Source: a virus. Taken from it: a DNA stretch of 40,454 bases. Of this stretch, positions 23,199 through 32,397 are shown piece by piece (positions within the stretch are counted from its first letter, which is position 1; each line of letters begins with the position of its first letter). Made by a program: the position numbers and the translations under genes. The notes below the pieces were generated by a model. That model saw only the letters and a program-made list of their open reading frames with translations, was not told the origin of the DNA and did not search any database. The stretch spans positions 7,216-47,669 of the IMG/VR virus record IMGVR_UViG_3300030106_006393. One strand, given 5' to 3'.

Positions 23199-23373
23199 CG
23201 AATATATAAAAGGCGTATACGAAGAGTTCTTTTTACTGAAGTATCACGGAGGTTGGAGCTTTACGGAAGCGTATAATTTGCCAGTTCAAATTAGAAGATG
23301 GTTTCTCGACAGACTCAGTAAGCAGTTTGACGATGAGAACAAGCAAGCTGAAAAGGCAATGAAGCAAAAATAA
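23191..23373 (+). CDS. Small ORF overlapping the gp26-like gene, with no standard start codon
   Basis: 60 codons ending at TAA 23371-23373, coding DNEYIKGVYEEFFLLKYHGG, then WSFTEAYNLPVQIRRWFLDR and a charged tail. The frame is open from 23173, but ATG, GTG and TTG are absent before residue 1; CTG 23191 is the only near-cognate codon near AGGGGAG (23174-23180). Alternatively, a +1 or -2 shift on TTTTTTTGGC (23181-23190) would fuse it to the gp26-like protein. Short proteins with a YNLPxxIRRW core follow gp26-like genes in this position in T4-like phages as baseplate/tail-assembly partners, from memory. The protein-like sequence supports a real product; start is uncertain. Confidence 0.6.
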   Translation: MDNEYIKGVYEEFFLLKYHGGWSFTEAYNLPVQIRRWFLDRLSKQFDDENKQAEKAMKQK

Positions 23374-23402
23374 TGGGGCCAATGTGCCCCATTTTGTTTT
23401 TT
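23372..23402 (+). terminator. Intrinsic terminator after the baseplate-chaperone pair
   Basis: AATGGGGC (23372-23379) pairs with GCCCCATT (23386-23393) around CAATGT, followed by TTGTTTTTT. The stem begins inside the stop codon. Confidence 0.9.
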
Positions 23403-23449
23403 AGAAACTAATTAGTTTTGATTACTTGTACACTTTGGAGGACATAAAA

Positions 23450-23767
23450 TTGTCAAGCGAAAATGAAGAAATAGTAATAGACCTTATGGCAATAAACGAG
23501 GTTCCCTTGTCAATGCACCAGTTAGGTGGTCAATTTCGCCGTCTAATGAATGTTCTCATGACAGGAACTTACTATCCTGTAAAGATAAAAGGAAATTCAA
23601 TGCAAATAGATCGCTTCGTGAAAGCACTATCAGCAGAAAAAGACTATATTACGGCCTACAACAAATACGGACTAAACAATCCAGCCACTTACAGATCTAA
23701 ATATCGTTTAGATGGAGCGGTAAACAAATTTCAGAAGGACACTGGACTGGTTTGGCCTTTCAAGTAG
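23450..23767 (+). CDS. Small hypothetical protein, tail cluster
   Basis: 105 residues starting at TTG 23450, chosen because TGGAGGA at 23437-23443 fits it; an upstream in-frame TTG at 23426 lacks a ribosome binding site. The sequence is helical with IVIDLMAINEVPLSMHQLGGQFRRLMNVLMTGTYYPVKIKG, and ends KFQKDTGLVWPFK. No family recognised. Its place between the baseplate chaperone and the tape measure suggests a role in tail assembly. Confidence 0.65.
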   Translation: MSSENEEIVIDLMAINEVPLSMHQLGGQFRRLMNVLMTGTYYPVKIKGNSMQIDRFVKALSAEKDYITAYNKYGLNNPATYRSKYRLDGAVNKFQKDTGLVWPFK

Positions 23768-23785
23768 GACTAATGGAGGCATCCA

Positions 23786-26584
23786 GTGGCTAATTATAAT
23801 GACATAAGGGCGATCTTACAAACAGCCGTTGGTGGCACTTTAAGTTCTTCTGAACTTGATACGCTAGCAAGCGCTATCGTCGCATCTGCCGGCGGAGACA
23901 CCGCCGCCTCCACTGCAAACGTGGCCAATGTCAAGGCAAAACGAGATCTTGCTGCCGTCCTGGGCCGAGTCTCGGAAATGCGGAAGCTAGATGTCGAACT
24001 AGCTGAAAAACAATATGAACAACAAAAGCTGACAATCGCCCAAATAGTGGCTAGCGGCCAGGCTCTCGATGGCGAACTTGTTACAGCACTTCAAAAAGCA
24101 GAGGTGCATTATCTTAAGCTTAAAGCCGCACAAGATCAAGCAGGGAAATCTGGCGCAGTCCTTTCTCAAATAATAGATGACACAGCTTCAACCTTGTTGA
24201 ATCTAGGAAAAACAGGCGTAACTTCCTTGGGTGTTGTTATAGATATCAAGGATGCCTTCGGTGAATTGACCGGCGCCGCTGATAAGTACAAAACAAACGC
24301 TCAGGAAGCAACGGCGGCAGCGGAAAAAGAAAACCAAGCAGCAAAAGAGAGAGTAAAAAGCCTCGAAGAAGAAGCCCAAAAGACTGGAGATGCAATCGGC
24401 AAACAAGCAGAACTTGCAGAAGCAAAAGCCGAAGCTGCAGAAGCAGCGGAGAAGCTTAAAGAGGCCCAAGCGAAACTCGGCGAAGAGACTAAAAAATCAG
24501 GCAAAGCAGCCGGCTACGCGAAGGCTGCTTTTGCAAAATTTGCACAAGGAGATATGGCTAAAGGGTTTGTGCAACAGTTCGACCCTTTAAATGTGCTCTT
24601 CAGTCGTATACAGCAGACCTTTGAGCAAGCCAGAAACATCCAAAACGAAAGCTTGGATCTGTTTAAGGAAACAGGATTCGTCGTACGCGACGCCACAGGG
24701 GAGTATGATAGATTTAGGGAAACTCTGACAGCCACAGCCCTTGACTCAGCGACTCTGAGCGTTGAAAGTAACGAATTAACTAATGCAGTTGTGGGTCTTC
24801 AGGCCGCCTTTACAAGGTTCGATCCAAAGGGTCAGGAGGGGTTAATTAAGACTTTTGCAGTGCTGGAACAGGCAGGCATATCAACACAACAAAGCGCAGA
24901 AACTTTTGCCTTTTTCAGACAGGCTCTGGGTAAGACTGATGAAGACGCAGAACAGTTAACACTAAATATGATGTCGCTGGCTAACGAACTTAAGCGTCCA
25001 CCTTCAGAGATTGCTCAAGCATTTCAACAAGGAAGCAAGAGTCTAGCAGCATATGGTAGAGACTTCGTAAAGGTTCAGGAAAAGATGATCCGAGTTGCTA
25101 GCAGGTTGGGAGTGGAGGTTGATGGCTTAATAGGTGCTTTTGACGCAATGGATACCATCGAGGGAGCAGCAGAGACAGCCGGAAAGATAAATCAAATTTT
25201 AGGAGCAGGCATTGGACAAGGCCTCAATGCAATAGCTTTGGCAAATGCGGATTTGCCAGACAAGATTAAGATGGTTAGAGAAACAATCTTGAAAATGGAT
25301 CCCTCCGGTGCAATACTGAATAATAGGAAAATGGTAAAAGCCCTGTCAGAGGCCATCCCGGGCACGGACCCGGCTATGGTCCTAAAGCTGCTTCAAGAGG
25401 ACAAGAAGTTCAATGAAGAAATTGCAAAAAATACAGCGCAAGGAAATAAAGAAGACATAGAAGCTAGAGTGGCTGCCAACCAAACAGCTGATCAAAGAAC
25501 AAAACTAGCAACAGAAAAACAAACATTTGGCCAACAAGAAAATGCTAGCGGATTGATGGACGCGATCGCGGAATATTCCGGAGGGATCACCGCCGCCTTG
25601 TCCGGCGTCGCCGCAGTAGCTCAGGTTGCTATGGGCATGGCAGCCTTTAAGAAAGGCGGAGGGGGAGGCCCAGCTGCCTTGATAGCTGCAGCTACAGGCG
25701 GTGAAGGCGGCGAAGGCGGCGGCGGCGGAGGAGGAGGCGCTATGGGCGGACTCATGGGTGACTGTGTTAGAATATGTAATGATTCTATGGCCGACATGGG
25801 CAGGACATTTCACCCGGGTGGTCGAACTGCTGCAGACGCTGTCGACGACGCTGCCCAAGCAGCTCAAGAAAGTGCGGAAGATATCGTAGAAACAACTACA
25901 GAGGGATTTTCTGGCATGCGTGGTGGACTCAATGCAATGGCAGGAAGGGCCACAGGAGGTTTTCTCAGCCAAGATGCTGGAGCAGCTCTCACTGGAAAGG
26001 GCATGGGTGGAATAATGGGCGCTCTTGGTGCAACAACGGCCGTGCTCGGTACCGCAGCTCTTGCATTCAAAGTAGGCACATCACTTTTTGACGCTGTTGG
26101 AGATCAGCAATCTGGAGCACAAACTGCTAAGTTGTACTCCGGTGGTGGATATTTTGGTGGCGTTGGAGCCACCGCTGTTGAGGCAGGCAAAAGCAAATTT
26201 AAGAAAGATTCTATAGCACAATATGGCGACTGGAAAGCCAAAAGCATTGAAGAACAATTCAATTACTGCAGAGCCAACAACATGCAAGCACCACCCTATC
26301 AGGGCGGTCCTAGTTGCGGCGTTGTGAACGCGAAAAAGTTTGGATCAAAAACACAAAAGAATGATTTTACTGTTAGTGACTTTAAGAAAGGTGTTAACGC
26401 AAACATGTCCGATGAAATAATCGGAGTAAAAGAGGGTGGTTTAATCGCCAAGAAGCTAGATAGACTTATAAGCCTAATGGCGCAGTCTAGCGGTAAAGAA
26501 ATAGTGGTAAAGCTGGATAGAAAAGAGATTGCTAGGTCTGTTGTATCAACAGTGAATAATGATTTTTACAACATGGGAGTTTAA
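23786..26584 (+). CDS. Tail tape measure protein
   Basis: 932 residues starting at GTG 23786 with TGGAGG upstream. Long helical stretches include a heptad-rich, Ala/Lys/Glu coiled coil at about 165-240. The middle shows typical tape-measure patterns (LTNAVVGLQAAFTRFDPKG; MSLANELKRPPSEIAQAFQQGSKSLAAYG). A hydrophobic Gly-rich segment at about 610-650 (SGVAAVAQVAMGMAAF ... GGGGGGGGAMGG) could insert in a membrane during DNA entry. The C-terminus ends in a small beta domain (KEIVVKLDRKEIARSVV). Length exceeds T4 gp29 (590), implying a longer tail if one residue spans about 1.5 angstrom. It is the largest helical gene between tube and baseplate genes, as expected. Confidence 0.85.
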   Translation: MANYNDIRAILQTAVGGTLSSSELDTLASAIVASAGGDTAASTANVANVKAKRDLAAVLGRVSEMRKLDVELAEKQYEQQKLTIAQIVASGQALDGELVTALQKAEVHYLKLKAAQDQAGKSGAVLSQIIDDTASTLLNLGKTGVTSLGVVIDIKDAFGELTGAADKYKTNAQEATAAAEKENQAAKERVKSLEEEAQKTGDAIGKQAELAEAKAEAAEAAEKLKEAQAKLGEETKKSGKAAGYAKAAFAKFAQGDMAKGFVQQFDPLNVLFSRIQQTFEQARNIQNESLDLFKETGFVVRDATGEYDRFRETLTATALDSATLSVESNELTNAVVGLQAAFTRFDPKGQEGLIKTFAVLEQAGISTQQSAETFAFFRQALGKTDEDAEQLTLNMMSLANELKRPPSEIAQAFQQGSKSLAAYGRDFVKVQEKMIRVASRLGVEVDGLIGAFDAMDTIEGAAETAGKINQILGAGIGQGLNAIALANADLPDKIKMVRETILKMDPSGAILNNRKMVKALSEAIPGTDPAMVLKLLQEDKKFNEEIAKNTAQGNKEDIEARVAANQTADQRTKLATEKQTFGQQENASGLMDAIAEYSGGITAALSGVAAVAQVAMGMAAFKKGGGGGPAALIAAATGGEGGEGGGGGGGGAMGGLMGDCVRICNDSMADMGRTFHPGGRTAADAVDDAAQAAQESAEDIVETTTEGFSGMRGGLNAMAGRATGGFLSQDAGAALTGKGMGGIMGALGATTAVLGTAALAFKVGTSLFDAVGDQQSGAQTAKLYSGGGYFGGVGATAVEAGKSKFKKDSIAQYGDWKAKSIEEQFNYCRANNMQAPPYQGGPSCGVVNAKKFGSKTQKNDFTVSDFKKGVNANMSDEIIGVKEGGLIAKKLDRLISLMAQSSGKEIVVKLDRKEIARSVVSTVNNDFYNMGV

Positions 26585-26587
26585 TGT

Positions 26588-27433
26588 ATGGGAAGCGGAC
26601 ACGACTATAATGATGACGGATACACATCAGGAGTAGAAGCCATAACCAAGCAAGGTGGATGGCAAATTAGTTTTCAGCACATCCCAAGCGGTCATGGTGT
26701 TTTCTTTGAGGCTTTTGTAACAAATTTTGAAGATAGTTTTACTTCAACTTGGACGGAAGAAGACGTGTATGGACGTATGGACCCTATTGCGACATACCAA
26801 AATACAAAAAGAAGCATCACATTCACTTTCGATGTAATAGCAGAATCGCAAAAACAAGCATTAAAGAATACTCACAGATTTCAGCATCTTTCTAGCTTTT
26901 TGTATCCGGCATACGAAGTAAAAGATGGTGTAAAAACAATGGCTGCTCCTCCTTTAATAAAGATCAAGTTTGTTAACTTAATACAAAACGCTGCAGTCGC
27001 AGGAGAGCAAACCACAACGGACCCTCTTCACTCTGGTCTTATAGGCTATGTGGATGGTTTTAGTTATGCTCCAAAATTAGATACTGGTTTTGTACCAGAG
27101 ACAGTGGCAGGAAACACCACAGGAAACTGGCACCCTCTAATTTATTCTGTTAGTGTTAATTTCAAGGTCCTTCATAGCCACGATTTGGGTTGGGACGCAT
27201 CAACAAAGAAGTGGCTTGCTGGAGGCAAGGGCTTTCCGAATTCATCTGGAGCCGGCCCCGGAATCAATGCGAATGTTGAAGGCGAGAAGTTTGTAAAGCC
27301 TGGTCCGAGAAAAAAGAGCAAAACAGATACAGCCGCAACAGCTCAGGAAACCCCCAGCAAGCCAGGGACTAAGGTGGATAATGTTGCCGACAAGAAGGCC
27401 CTCGCGTCCGCCGTGCCAAATTTAAAACTTTAA
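26588..27433 (+). CDS. Baseplate tube-cap/tube initiator protein, gp48/gp54-like
   Basis: 281 residues from ATG 26588, three bases after the tape-measure stop codon. Diagnostic text: FFEAFVTNFEDSFTSTWTEEDVYGRMDPIATYQNTKRSITFTFDVIAESQKQALKN, with the VYGRMDPI block found in gp48/gp54-type proteins, then a LYPAY and PPLIKIKF strand. The protein has a tube-like fold that nucleates the tail tube on the baseplate. The C-terminal 60 residues are basic and low-complexity. Location between tape measure and gp53 agrees with this role. Confidence 0.82.
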   Translation: MGSGHDYNDDGYTSGVEAITKQGGWQISFQHIPSGHGVFFEAFVTNFEDSFTSTWTEEDVYGRMDPIATYQNTKRSITFTFDVIAESQKQALKNTHRFQHLSSFLYPAYEVKDGVKTMAAPPLIKIKFVNLIQNAAVAGEQTTTDPLHSGLIGYVDGFSYAPKLDTGFVPETVAGNTTGNWHPLIYSVSVNFKVLHSHDLGWDASTKKWLAGGKGFPNSSGAGPGINANVEGEKFVKPGPRKKSKTDTAATAQETPSKPGTKVDNVADKKALASAVPNLKL

Positions 27434-27443
27434 GGATTAGAAT

Positions 27444-27782
27444 ATGACTGATAGATACTTAAATAGACCAACAGTGATTAACGATTTAGATCGCTACAAG
27501 CCAATGCTGAAAGAGCGAGGGCTAAAGTATGCAAAGATATTTACCACTCCTGTTTTTTCACATCCAACAGAAGAAGATATTGCAAGACTAAATATCATCG
27601 CTCATACTTGGGTAATAGGAGATAAGTACCACAAACTAGCACATCAGTATTATGGAAACTCTCAGATGTGGTGGGTTATCGCATGGTTTAATCAGGCTCC
27701 GACAGAGTCTCATCTTGAAATTGGCGAAACGGTATACATTCCAACACCACTGCAAGAAGTGCTGTCTTATTACGGAGTATAA
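27444..27782 (+). CDS. gp53: Baseplate wedge protein, gp53-like, LysM-type
   Basis: 112 residues from ATG 27444 with TTAAGGATT upstream. The segment VIGDKYHKLAHQYYGNSQMWWVIAWFN (57-83) followed by LEIGETVYIPTPLQEVLSYY is a LysM-like domain as in gp53 of T4-like phages. In T4 gp53 it completes the wedge and joins wedges around the hub. Length is shorter than T4 gp53 (196), as in many marine relatives. Tightly followed by the next structural gene (2-nt gap). Confidence 0.87.
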   Translation: MTDRYLNRPTVINDLDRYKPMLKERGLKYAKIFTTPVFSHPTEEDIARLNIIAHTWVIGDKYHKLAHQYYGNSQMWWVIAWFNQAPTESHLEIGETVYIPTPLQEVLSYYGV

Positions 27783-27784
27783 AG

Positions 27785-30700
27785 ATGTCAATACGTGTAA
27801 GTGAAATCCAGAAAAAACTAAAGTCTCTTAATTATTCCAGTAATCTCAATGAAGACGAGAGAGAGGCACAAGCCGCTTGGGGCGCCGCCCTTATAGCTCT
27901 TCATTTTGCGTTTTCTAGAGATGCTCCTAATAGTGTTGAGGATGTTGATTGGGGATCTCTCTTTAAAGAATCAGGACAGAGTGCCTTTGGTGTCATTGCC
28001 ACAACCCACGTTGCCCGCTATCTCCAGGCTATTTCTACGAGAAAGATCGATGGTTTTGCTGCTGACGCAACTCATGCTGCCAACACCGGAAAGGTGAAAG
28101 GGTTAAAATTCGAAGCCAAGAACAGCTACGGCTCTGCAACAGAGGGTCTCGCCATAAATTTATATCTGGGGATGCACAACCAAAATAAAGAATCCGACGA
28201 GGGTGCTGCAGCTAGAAAATGGTGGAACGGCTTCCTAAAGAAAAATGAAATTCCCGAGCAAGTGGCAGGCATCCGCTACAATGTAGATCCATATGCATTT
28301 TACAATCAGTACAAAGCACTAGAAAACGAAGATGGTGGACTAGATCTGCTCGCAGCAGAACTTCAAAACTTTGAAACACCAATCCCAAATTATTTTGGGG
28401 TAACTGAAAAAAATTATATACTCGAAGCTCTGCAGGAAGGCGTGGGGGCTGGGGTCGGCCCGGGCCCCGAAAAAACAAACGAACAAAGAACTGCTGAATC
28501 TAAAAAGAAAATAGCTGAAATTGCAACAAAAAGAAAGCTACTGAAAGAAAACAACTTTAAAGAACAACTGATGCTGATGGCAAACATAGAGAGCCTGAAA
28601 GATCAAAACAAGGATTCTACCTATAGGAACTTTTCTTTTCTAAGATCTCACAACCCAGAGATTCCTTTAGAAAATCAAGTCTATGCTTTCAGAGGTAAAG
28701 AAGAGTTTTTAAACATGACAAACCTACAGGTATCGGCGCTAGTACCACACTTTAAGATGTTCATTAGGTATGGGGACAAAGACTTTGAACTACCCTTTCA
28801 GGGAACATCTTTAGATCCAGCGGAAGTTTTGACGTTTAACAGAACAAGAGCATTGGGCTTTAGAGACTTTGAGTGGACATACGAGGGAAAGTATTTAGAG
28901 ACTGCAAAGAAGCAAATAGAAGCAAACCTTAGTCTTTATGGAGATAATTTAGGGGTGTTTGATAAGGCGGTCGGAATTTATCAGCCAAACCAAGAAGATG
29001 TATCCAAAGTCTTGAAGTATAATGGTGCGCTGCCGACCGTCGACCTCAAAGGGGCAGGAAAAGTGCTCGCTCCGAGAGAGATAAAGTTTGCAGATCTCTT
29101 AACAAGGGATAGGGATCTACAGTTTAAGGTGCATTGTGGGTGGTCGGTTCCGCACGGAACCCCTGAAGAGCTAATAAGCACAAACTTAAAATCTGCAATA
29201 GAATCTAACATTGTAACACTTGTGATGGAACTTGTTGAGCATACGTTTGAATTTCAGCAAGACGGGACATTTGGATTAAACTTAAGATACAAGTCTCGCA
29301 TACTCGGAGGCCTTCAGGAGGTTGATCTGATGGCCCCACCGGAAGAGAGAAAGGGCCCGCTGACTGATCAGGCCAAAAAGAACAGAAAGTTTGAAACGGA
29401 ACTAAGAAGAAAATTTAGTAAAGAACTTGATTTCAATCCGACAAGCAAGAATGCTGATAAGGCTCCGATATTTAGTTCGGATGTTATAACAGAGGGCCAA
29501 TTGGAATCTTTTGCAGAAACACATTTTCCTACAAAAGACAAGACCGTTGTCGTTAGAGAACTAAAAGACATCTTGAGGTCCGGAGACACAAAGAATCATC
29601 GCCGTAGAGCCCAAGCGATTGTTGCACAACAACTCGCAAACAAAAACAGTAGAAGAACAGGGTCAAATCTTAGTAGAATTTTGAATGATATAGAAAATCG
29701 AAGCCGAGTGTTTTATCTGGAGGTTAACACGCTAGGATTTAAGAACTATTTTGAAGGCGCTAGAGCATCTCAGCAGATGCAAGAGGAACTGAACAACATC
29801 GACGGAACTCTGTCTGAAAAGGAATATAAGGAAGAGCAGAAAAGGATAGTCTTATTCTACGATGAGCAAGAGCGCGCACGACGCGCTCAGATATCAAAAG
29901 CAGCCGTCAATAAGTCTGGGAAAACGGCAACAGGGATTTTTAATAAAATAACATCAGAGGAGCTAAACAAAAGAGCAACTTCGGGACCAGCCGGACATGC
30001 CTCCGGAACCTTTAAGTTGCCTTACTTTTATTTTGGAGATCTGATAGAGGCCGCATTGAATGTTGCAGGTGAGCAATACACTAGAGAAGATGTATCTTTA
30101 ATATTAGGAACTATGCCTCATAAAAAATTTGCAATTTCAACGTTCGATATGAAGCTAGTTAATTTCAAAGCTGCAATGGTTGAGCCAAAAATTATTCAAA
30201 TCCCTCTAGTCGATGTGCCAATCTCAACCAGAAATTACAGCGCTTGGATACATAATGAGTATATCAAGAAGCCAACGACAAAGATAGAGTTGAGTAGTTT
30301 TATAATAGGGGCGTTCAACAATTTGATAAAGCCGGCTTTTTCTGGTGAGACTGATTTTGTAAAGCTCTTGGAGTCACAAAAGTCACACTTGGCAGTTAAT
30401 TCAAATACATTTAGTAGCGAGGTTCCCAAAAACGGAAAAACATTAAGAAAGGGACAGATCTCGCTAGACGATTTAAATGGTATAGCTACAAGCAATTCGC
30501 CCAAGCCAAACGTCGCAACTAAGAACTTTGTTTTGTTTTCGGCGAATCAAGTTGCGCTGCCTCTCGAAAAGCCCACACCGGAAGAGGTTAGAAAAGGTCG
30601 AGGCATTGTTTTGACCTTGGGCAGAGACAGAGGCCTAGTTAAGACGGCCAACTTTTCAAAGCTATCAATGCCGAACCTTGTAGCTGCTCGCTTTATGGCA

Positions 30701-31048
30701 GACTCTGGAAAGAATGAAAGAATAGACAAGATAAAAGAGCCTTACAACGTAGACCTAACAATGGTTGGAAATAATCTTTTCTCTCAAGGTATTCACTTTT
30801 ACCTTTTGCCTACAGTTCCCGGCAAAGAAGGTCAAAAGATCGCGAGAGAACTTGGCTTGGGCGGTTACTATGCAACAGTAGGTGCGTCGATGAAAATAGA
30901 CATGATGAGTGGGTTTACAACAACGCTCCGTGGATCGCTACAAAACTTCGGACCTCCTGACGATGTAAAGTCAGCCGTAAACGCTGCGGGACAAAAGGCC
31001 AAAGACCGAAGCCTAAGAGAACAGGTAAAGGAAGCTAAAAGAAAATGA
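27785..31048 (+). CDS. Large baseplate-associated structural protein
   Basis: 1087 residues from ATG 27785. Residues 1-30 (SIRVSEIQKKLKSLNYSSNLNEDE) resemble a peptidoglycan-binding-type helix pair, followed by an Ala-rich globular region (40-190). Residues 325-470 are beta-rich (ALVPHFKMFIRYGDKDFELPFQG). Residues ~430-520 include HCGWSVPHGTPEELI. The C-terminal region has NNLFSQGIHFYLLPTVPG and RELGLGGYYATVGASMKIDMMSGFTTTLRGSL, a block I associate with baseplate-hub-like proteins of large phages. No catalytic muramidase motif is obvious. Between gp53 and the last structural gene, so a hub or wedge part is likely. Family not named. Confidence 0.65.
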   Translation: MSIRVSEIQKKLKSLNYSSNLNEDEREAQAAWGAALIALHFAFSRDAPNSVEDVDWGSLFKESGQSAFGVIATTHVARYLQAISTRKIDGFAADATHAANTGKVKGLKFEAKNSYGSATEGLAINLYLGMHNQNKESDEGAAARKWWNGFLKKNEIPEQVAGIRYNVDPYAFYNQYKALENEDGGLDLLAAELQNFETPIPNYFGVTEKNYILEALQEGVGAGVGPGPEKTNEQRTAESKKKIAEIATKRKLLKENNFKEQLMLMANIESLKDQNKDSTYRNFSFLRSHNPEIPLENQVYAFRGKEEFLNMTNLQVSALVPHFKMFIRYGDKDFELPFQGTSLDPAEVLTFNRTRALGFRDFEWTYEGKYLETAKKQIEANLSLYGDNLGVFDKAVGIYQPNQEDVSKVLKYNGALPTVDLKGAGKVLAPREIKFADLLTRDRDLQFKVHCGWSVPHGTPEELISTNLKSAIESNIVTLVMELVEHTFEFQQDGTFGLNLRYKSRILGGLQEVDLMAPPEERKGPLTDQAKKNRKFETELRRKFSKELDFNPTSKNADKAPIFSSDVITEGQLESFAETHFPTKDKTVVVRELKDILRSGDTKNHRRRAQAIVAQQLANKNSRRTGSNLSRILNDIENRSRVFYLEVNTLGFKNYFEGARASQQMQEELNNIDGTLSEKEYKEEQKRIVLFYDEQERARRAQISKAAVNKSGKTATGIFNKITSEELNKRATSGPAGHASGTFKLPYFYFGDLIEAALNVAGEQYTREDVSLILGTMPHKKFAISTFDMKLVNFKAAMVEPKIIQIPLVDVPISTRNYSAWIHNEYIKKPTTKIELSSFIIGAFNNLIKPAFSGETDFVKLLESQKSHLAVNSNTFSSEVPKNGKTLRKGQISLDDLNGIATSNSPKPNVATKNFVLFSANQVALPLEKPTPEEVRKGRGIVLTLGRDRGLVKTANFSKLSMPNLVAARFMADSGKNERIDKIKEPYNVDLTMVGNNLFSQGIHFYLLPTVPGKEGQKIARELGLGGYYATVGASMKIDMMSGFTTTLRGSLQNFGPPDDVKSAVNAAGQKAKDRSLREQVKEAKRK

Positions 31049-32391
31049 AAATACAACAACCATTTATAGTACCATCGACAAACAACAGCAGAGCTAAGCA
31101 CAGTTACGACTCCCGCTTAGACTACAAGAAGATGGCTCTGGATTTTCTCGATGCCGTCCAGCAAAAGAACAGGTTTATAGATCTGTGGTATGACAAGCCT
31201 CTGTATGGAAAGATAGATATCGAGGGCAATGCAGTGTATAATCTTCCGGAAAGCACGTTAAAGCAGCTAAATTCAGATGGCGAGATCTTGTTTGCGATTG
31301 ACTTTGTGGCCCATGCCTTTGAGGATATGAAAAGATTCTTTACAGACGCCGTCGCAAAAGGGCAAATGGGAAACAAAATAGGCTCAATTCAGGGACTGAA
31401 TCCCAAGAGAGCATGGACTAGTCCACTTGCAGCGTTTAATGAGCATATGGCGATGTTGAAAAATTTCTTTATATCAGAATTCCTTATGGCCAATAAGAAG
31501 CACATACAGAATATACATGATGTAATAAAACAATACAGAAGATTTGTCAAAGCTTATGCTAAAGATTTTCCGATGACATTTAGTAGATTTTTGTTGTCTG
31601 GTTTTTGCCCTATACAATCCAGCGGACTTATCATCGAGCTATCAGAGTTTCAGCACGGCAACGATATAACGAACCTTGAGATAATGGACTCTTATGTATT
31701 TAATAAATATACATCGATGGCCAACAGGTATGGGTTTTTTGTAAATAAGAATGCGCCTTATGCTCTTGTTGCTAATCTAAGTTCGTCAACAATGAAAAGG
31801 TACATGAGGCACTATGATATTCAAAACCCAAAGCACTACTTTGAAGACTATTGTTACCCAGCGTACAGGTCAGACATGCACAGAATGAGGGAGTTTGTCT
31901 ATGAGTGTTACAAAGAATTTGTTTTGGCAAGGCCCTTTCGTAAATCGACAGTTGTCACAAAAAGGGGCATAAGCAAGAGAACCCGAGCGAGAGAGTTCTT
32001 GACATTGACTCAATATAACAGTACAATAAGTATGAATGAGTGGACTGAGATATGTATATTCGTAAAAGCCTCAGAGCTTGGGATAGACATGCATCCAACA
32101 GAGGTGAAGAGATTGGTAGAAAAAGTAAACTATCTTAGAAGCAGAGAAAACGAAGTTCAAGACGAGCGCGCCACAGCTTCCGGCTGGGCAGCTGGTAATC
32201 TCTCTCAGGAAGAGAGAGAAGAGAGAACACAACGAAGAAATGCAGAAAGAAAACTGTGGGCAAACCGTTCTATGAAAGAGATAAACGACTATTTCAAAAA
32301 GAGAGACCCAAGGGTTAACTTGCTTCTCAAGGGAAAGGTCCCAACTGGTTCAGATCATTCAATGGGCGATCCAAACAATTTAAGTTATTGA
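31045..32391 (+). CDS. Hypothetical structural protein at the end of the tail cluster
   Basis: 448 residues from ATG 31045, overlapping the previous stop as ATGA. It is rich in aromatic and basic residues (Phe, Tyr, Arg, Lys) and mostly helical, with FVAHAFEDMKRFFTDAVAKG, LMANKKHIQNIHDVIKQYRRF, and a charged coiled-coil C-terminus (EEREERTQRRNAERKLW). No enzymatic motif. Translational coupling to the 1087-residue protein suggests the two work together in the baseplate. Function unknown. Confidence 0.65.
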   Translation: MKIQQPFIVPSTNNSRAKHSYDSRLDYKKMALDFLDAVQQKNRFIDLWYDKPLYGKIDIEGNAVYNLPESTLKQLNSDGEILFAIDFVAHAFEDMKRFFTDAVAKGQMGNKIGSIQGLNPKRAWTSPLAAFNEHMAMLKNFFISEFLMANKKHIQNIHDVIKQYRRFVKAYAKDFPMTFSRFLLSGFCPIQSSGLIIELSEFQHGNDITNLEIMDSYVFNKYTSMANRYGFFVNKNAPYALVANLSSSTMKRYMRHYDIQNPKHYFEDYCYPAYRSDMHRMREFVYECYKEFVLARPFRKSTVVTKRGISKRTRAREFLTLTQYNSTISMNEWTEICIFVKASELGIDMHPTEVKRLVEKVNYLRSRENEVQDERATASGWAAGNLSQEEREERTQRRNAERKLWANRSMKEINDYFKKRDPRVNLLLKGKVPTGSDHSMGDPNNLSY

Positions 32392-32397
32392 GGTTAA

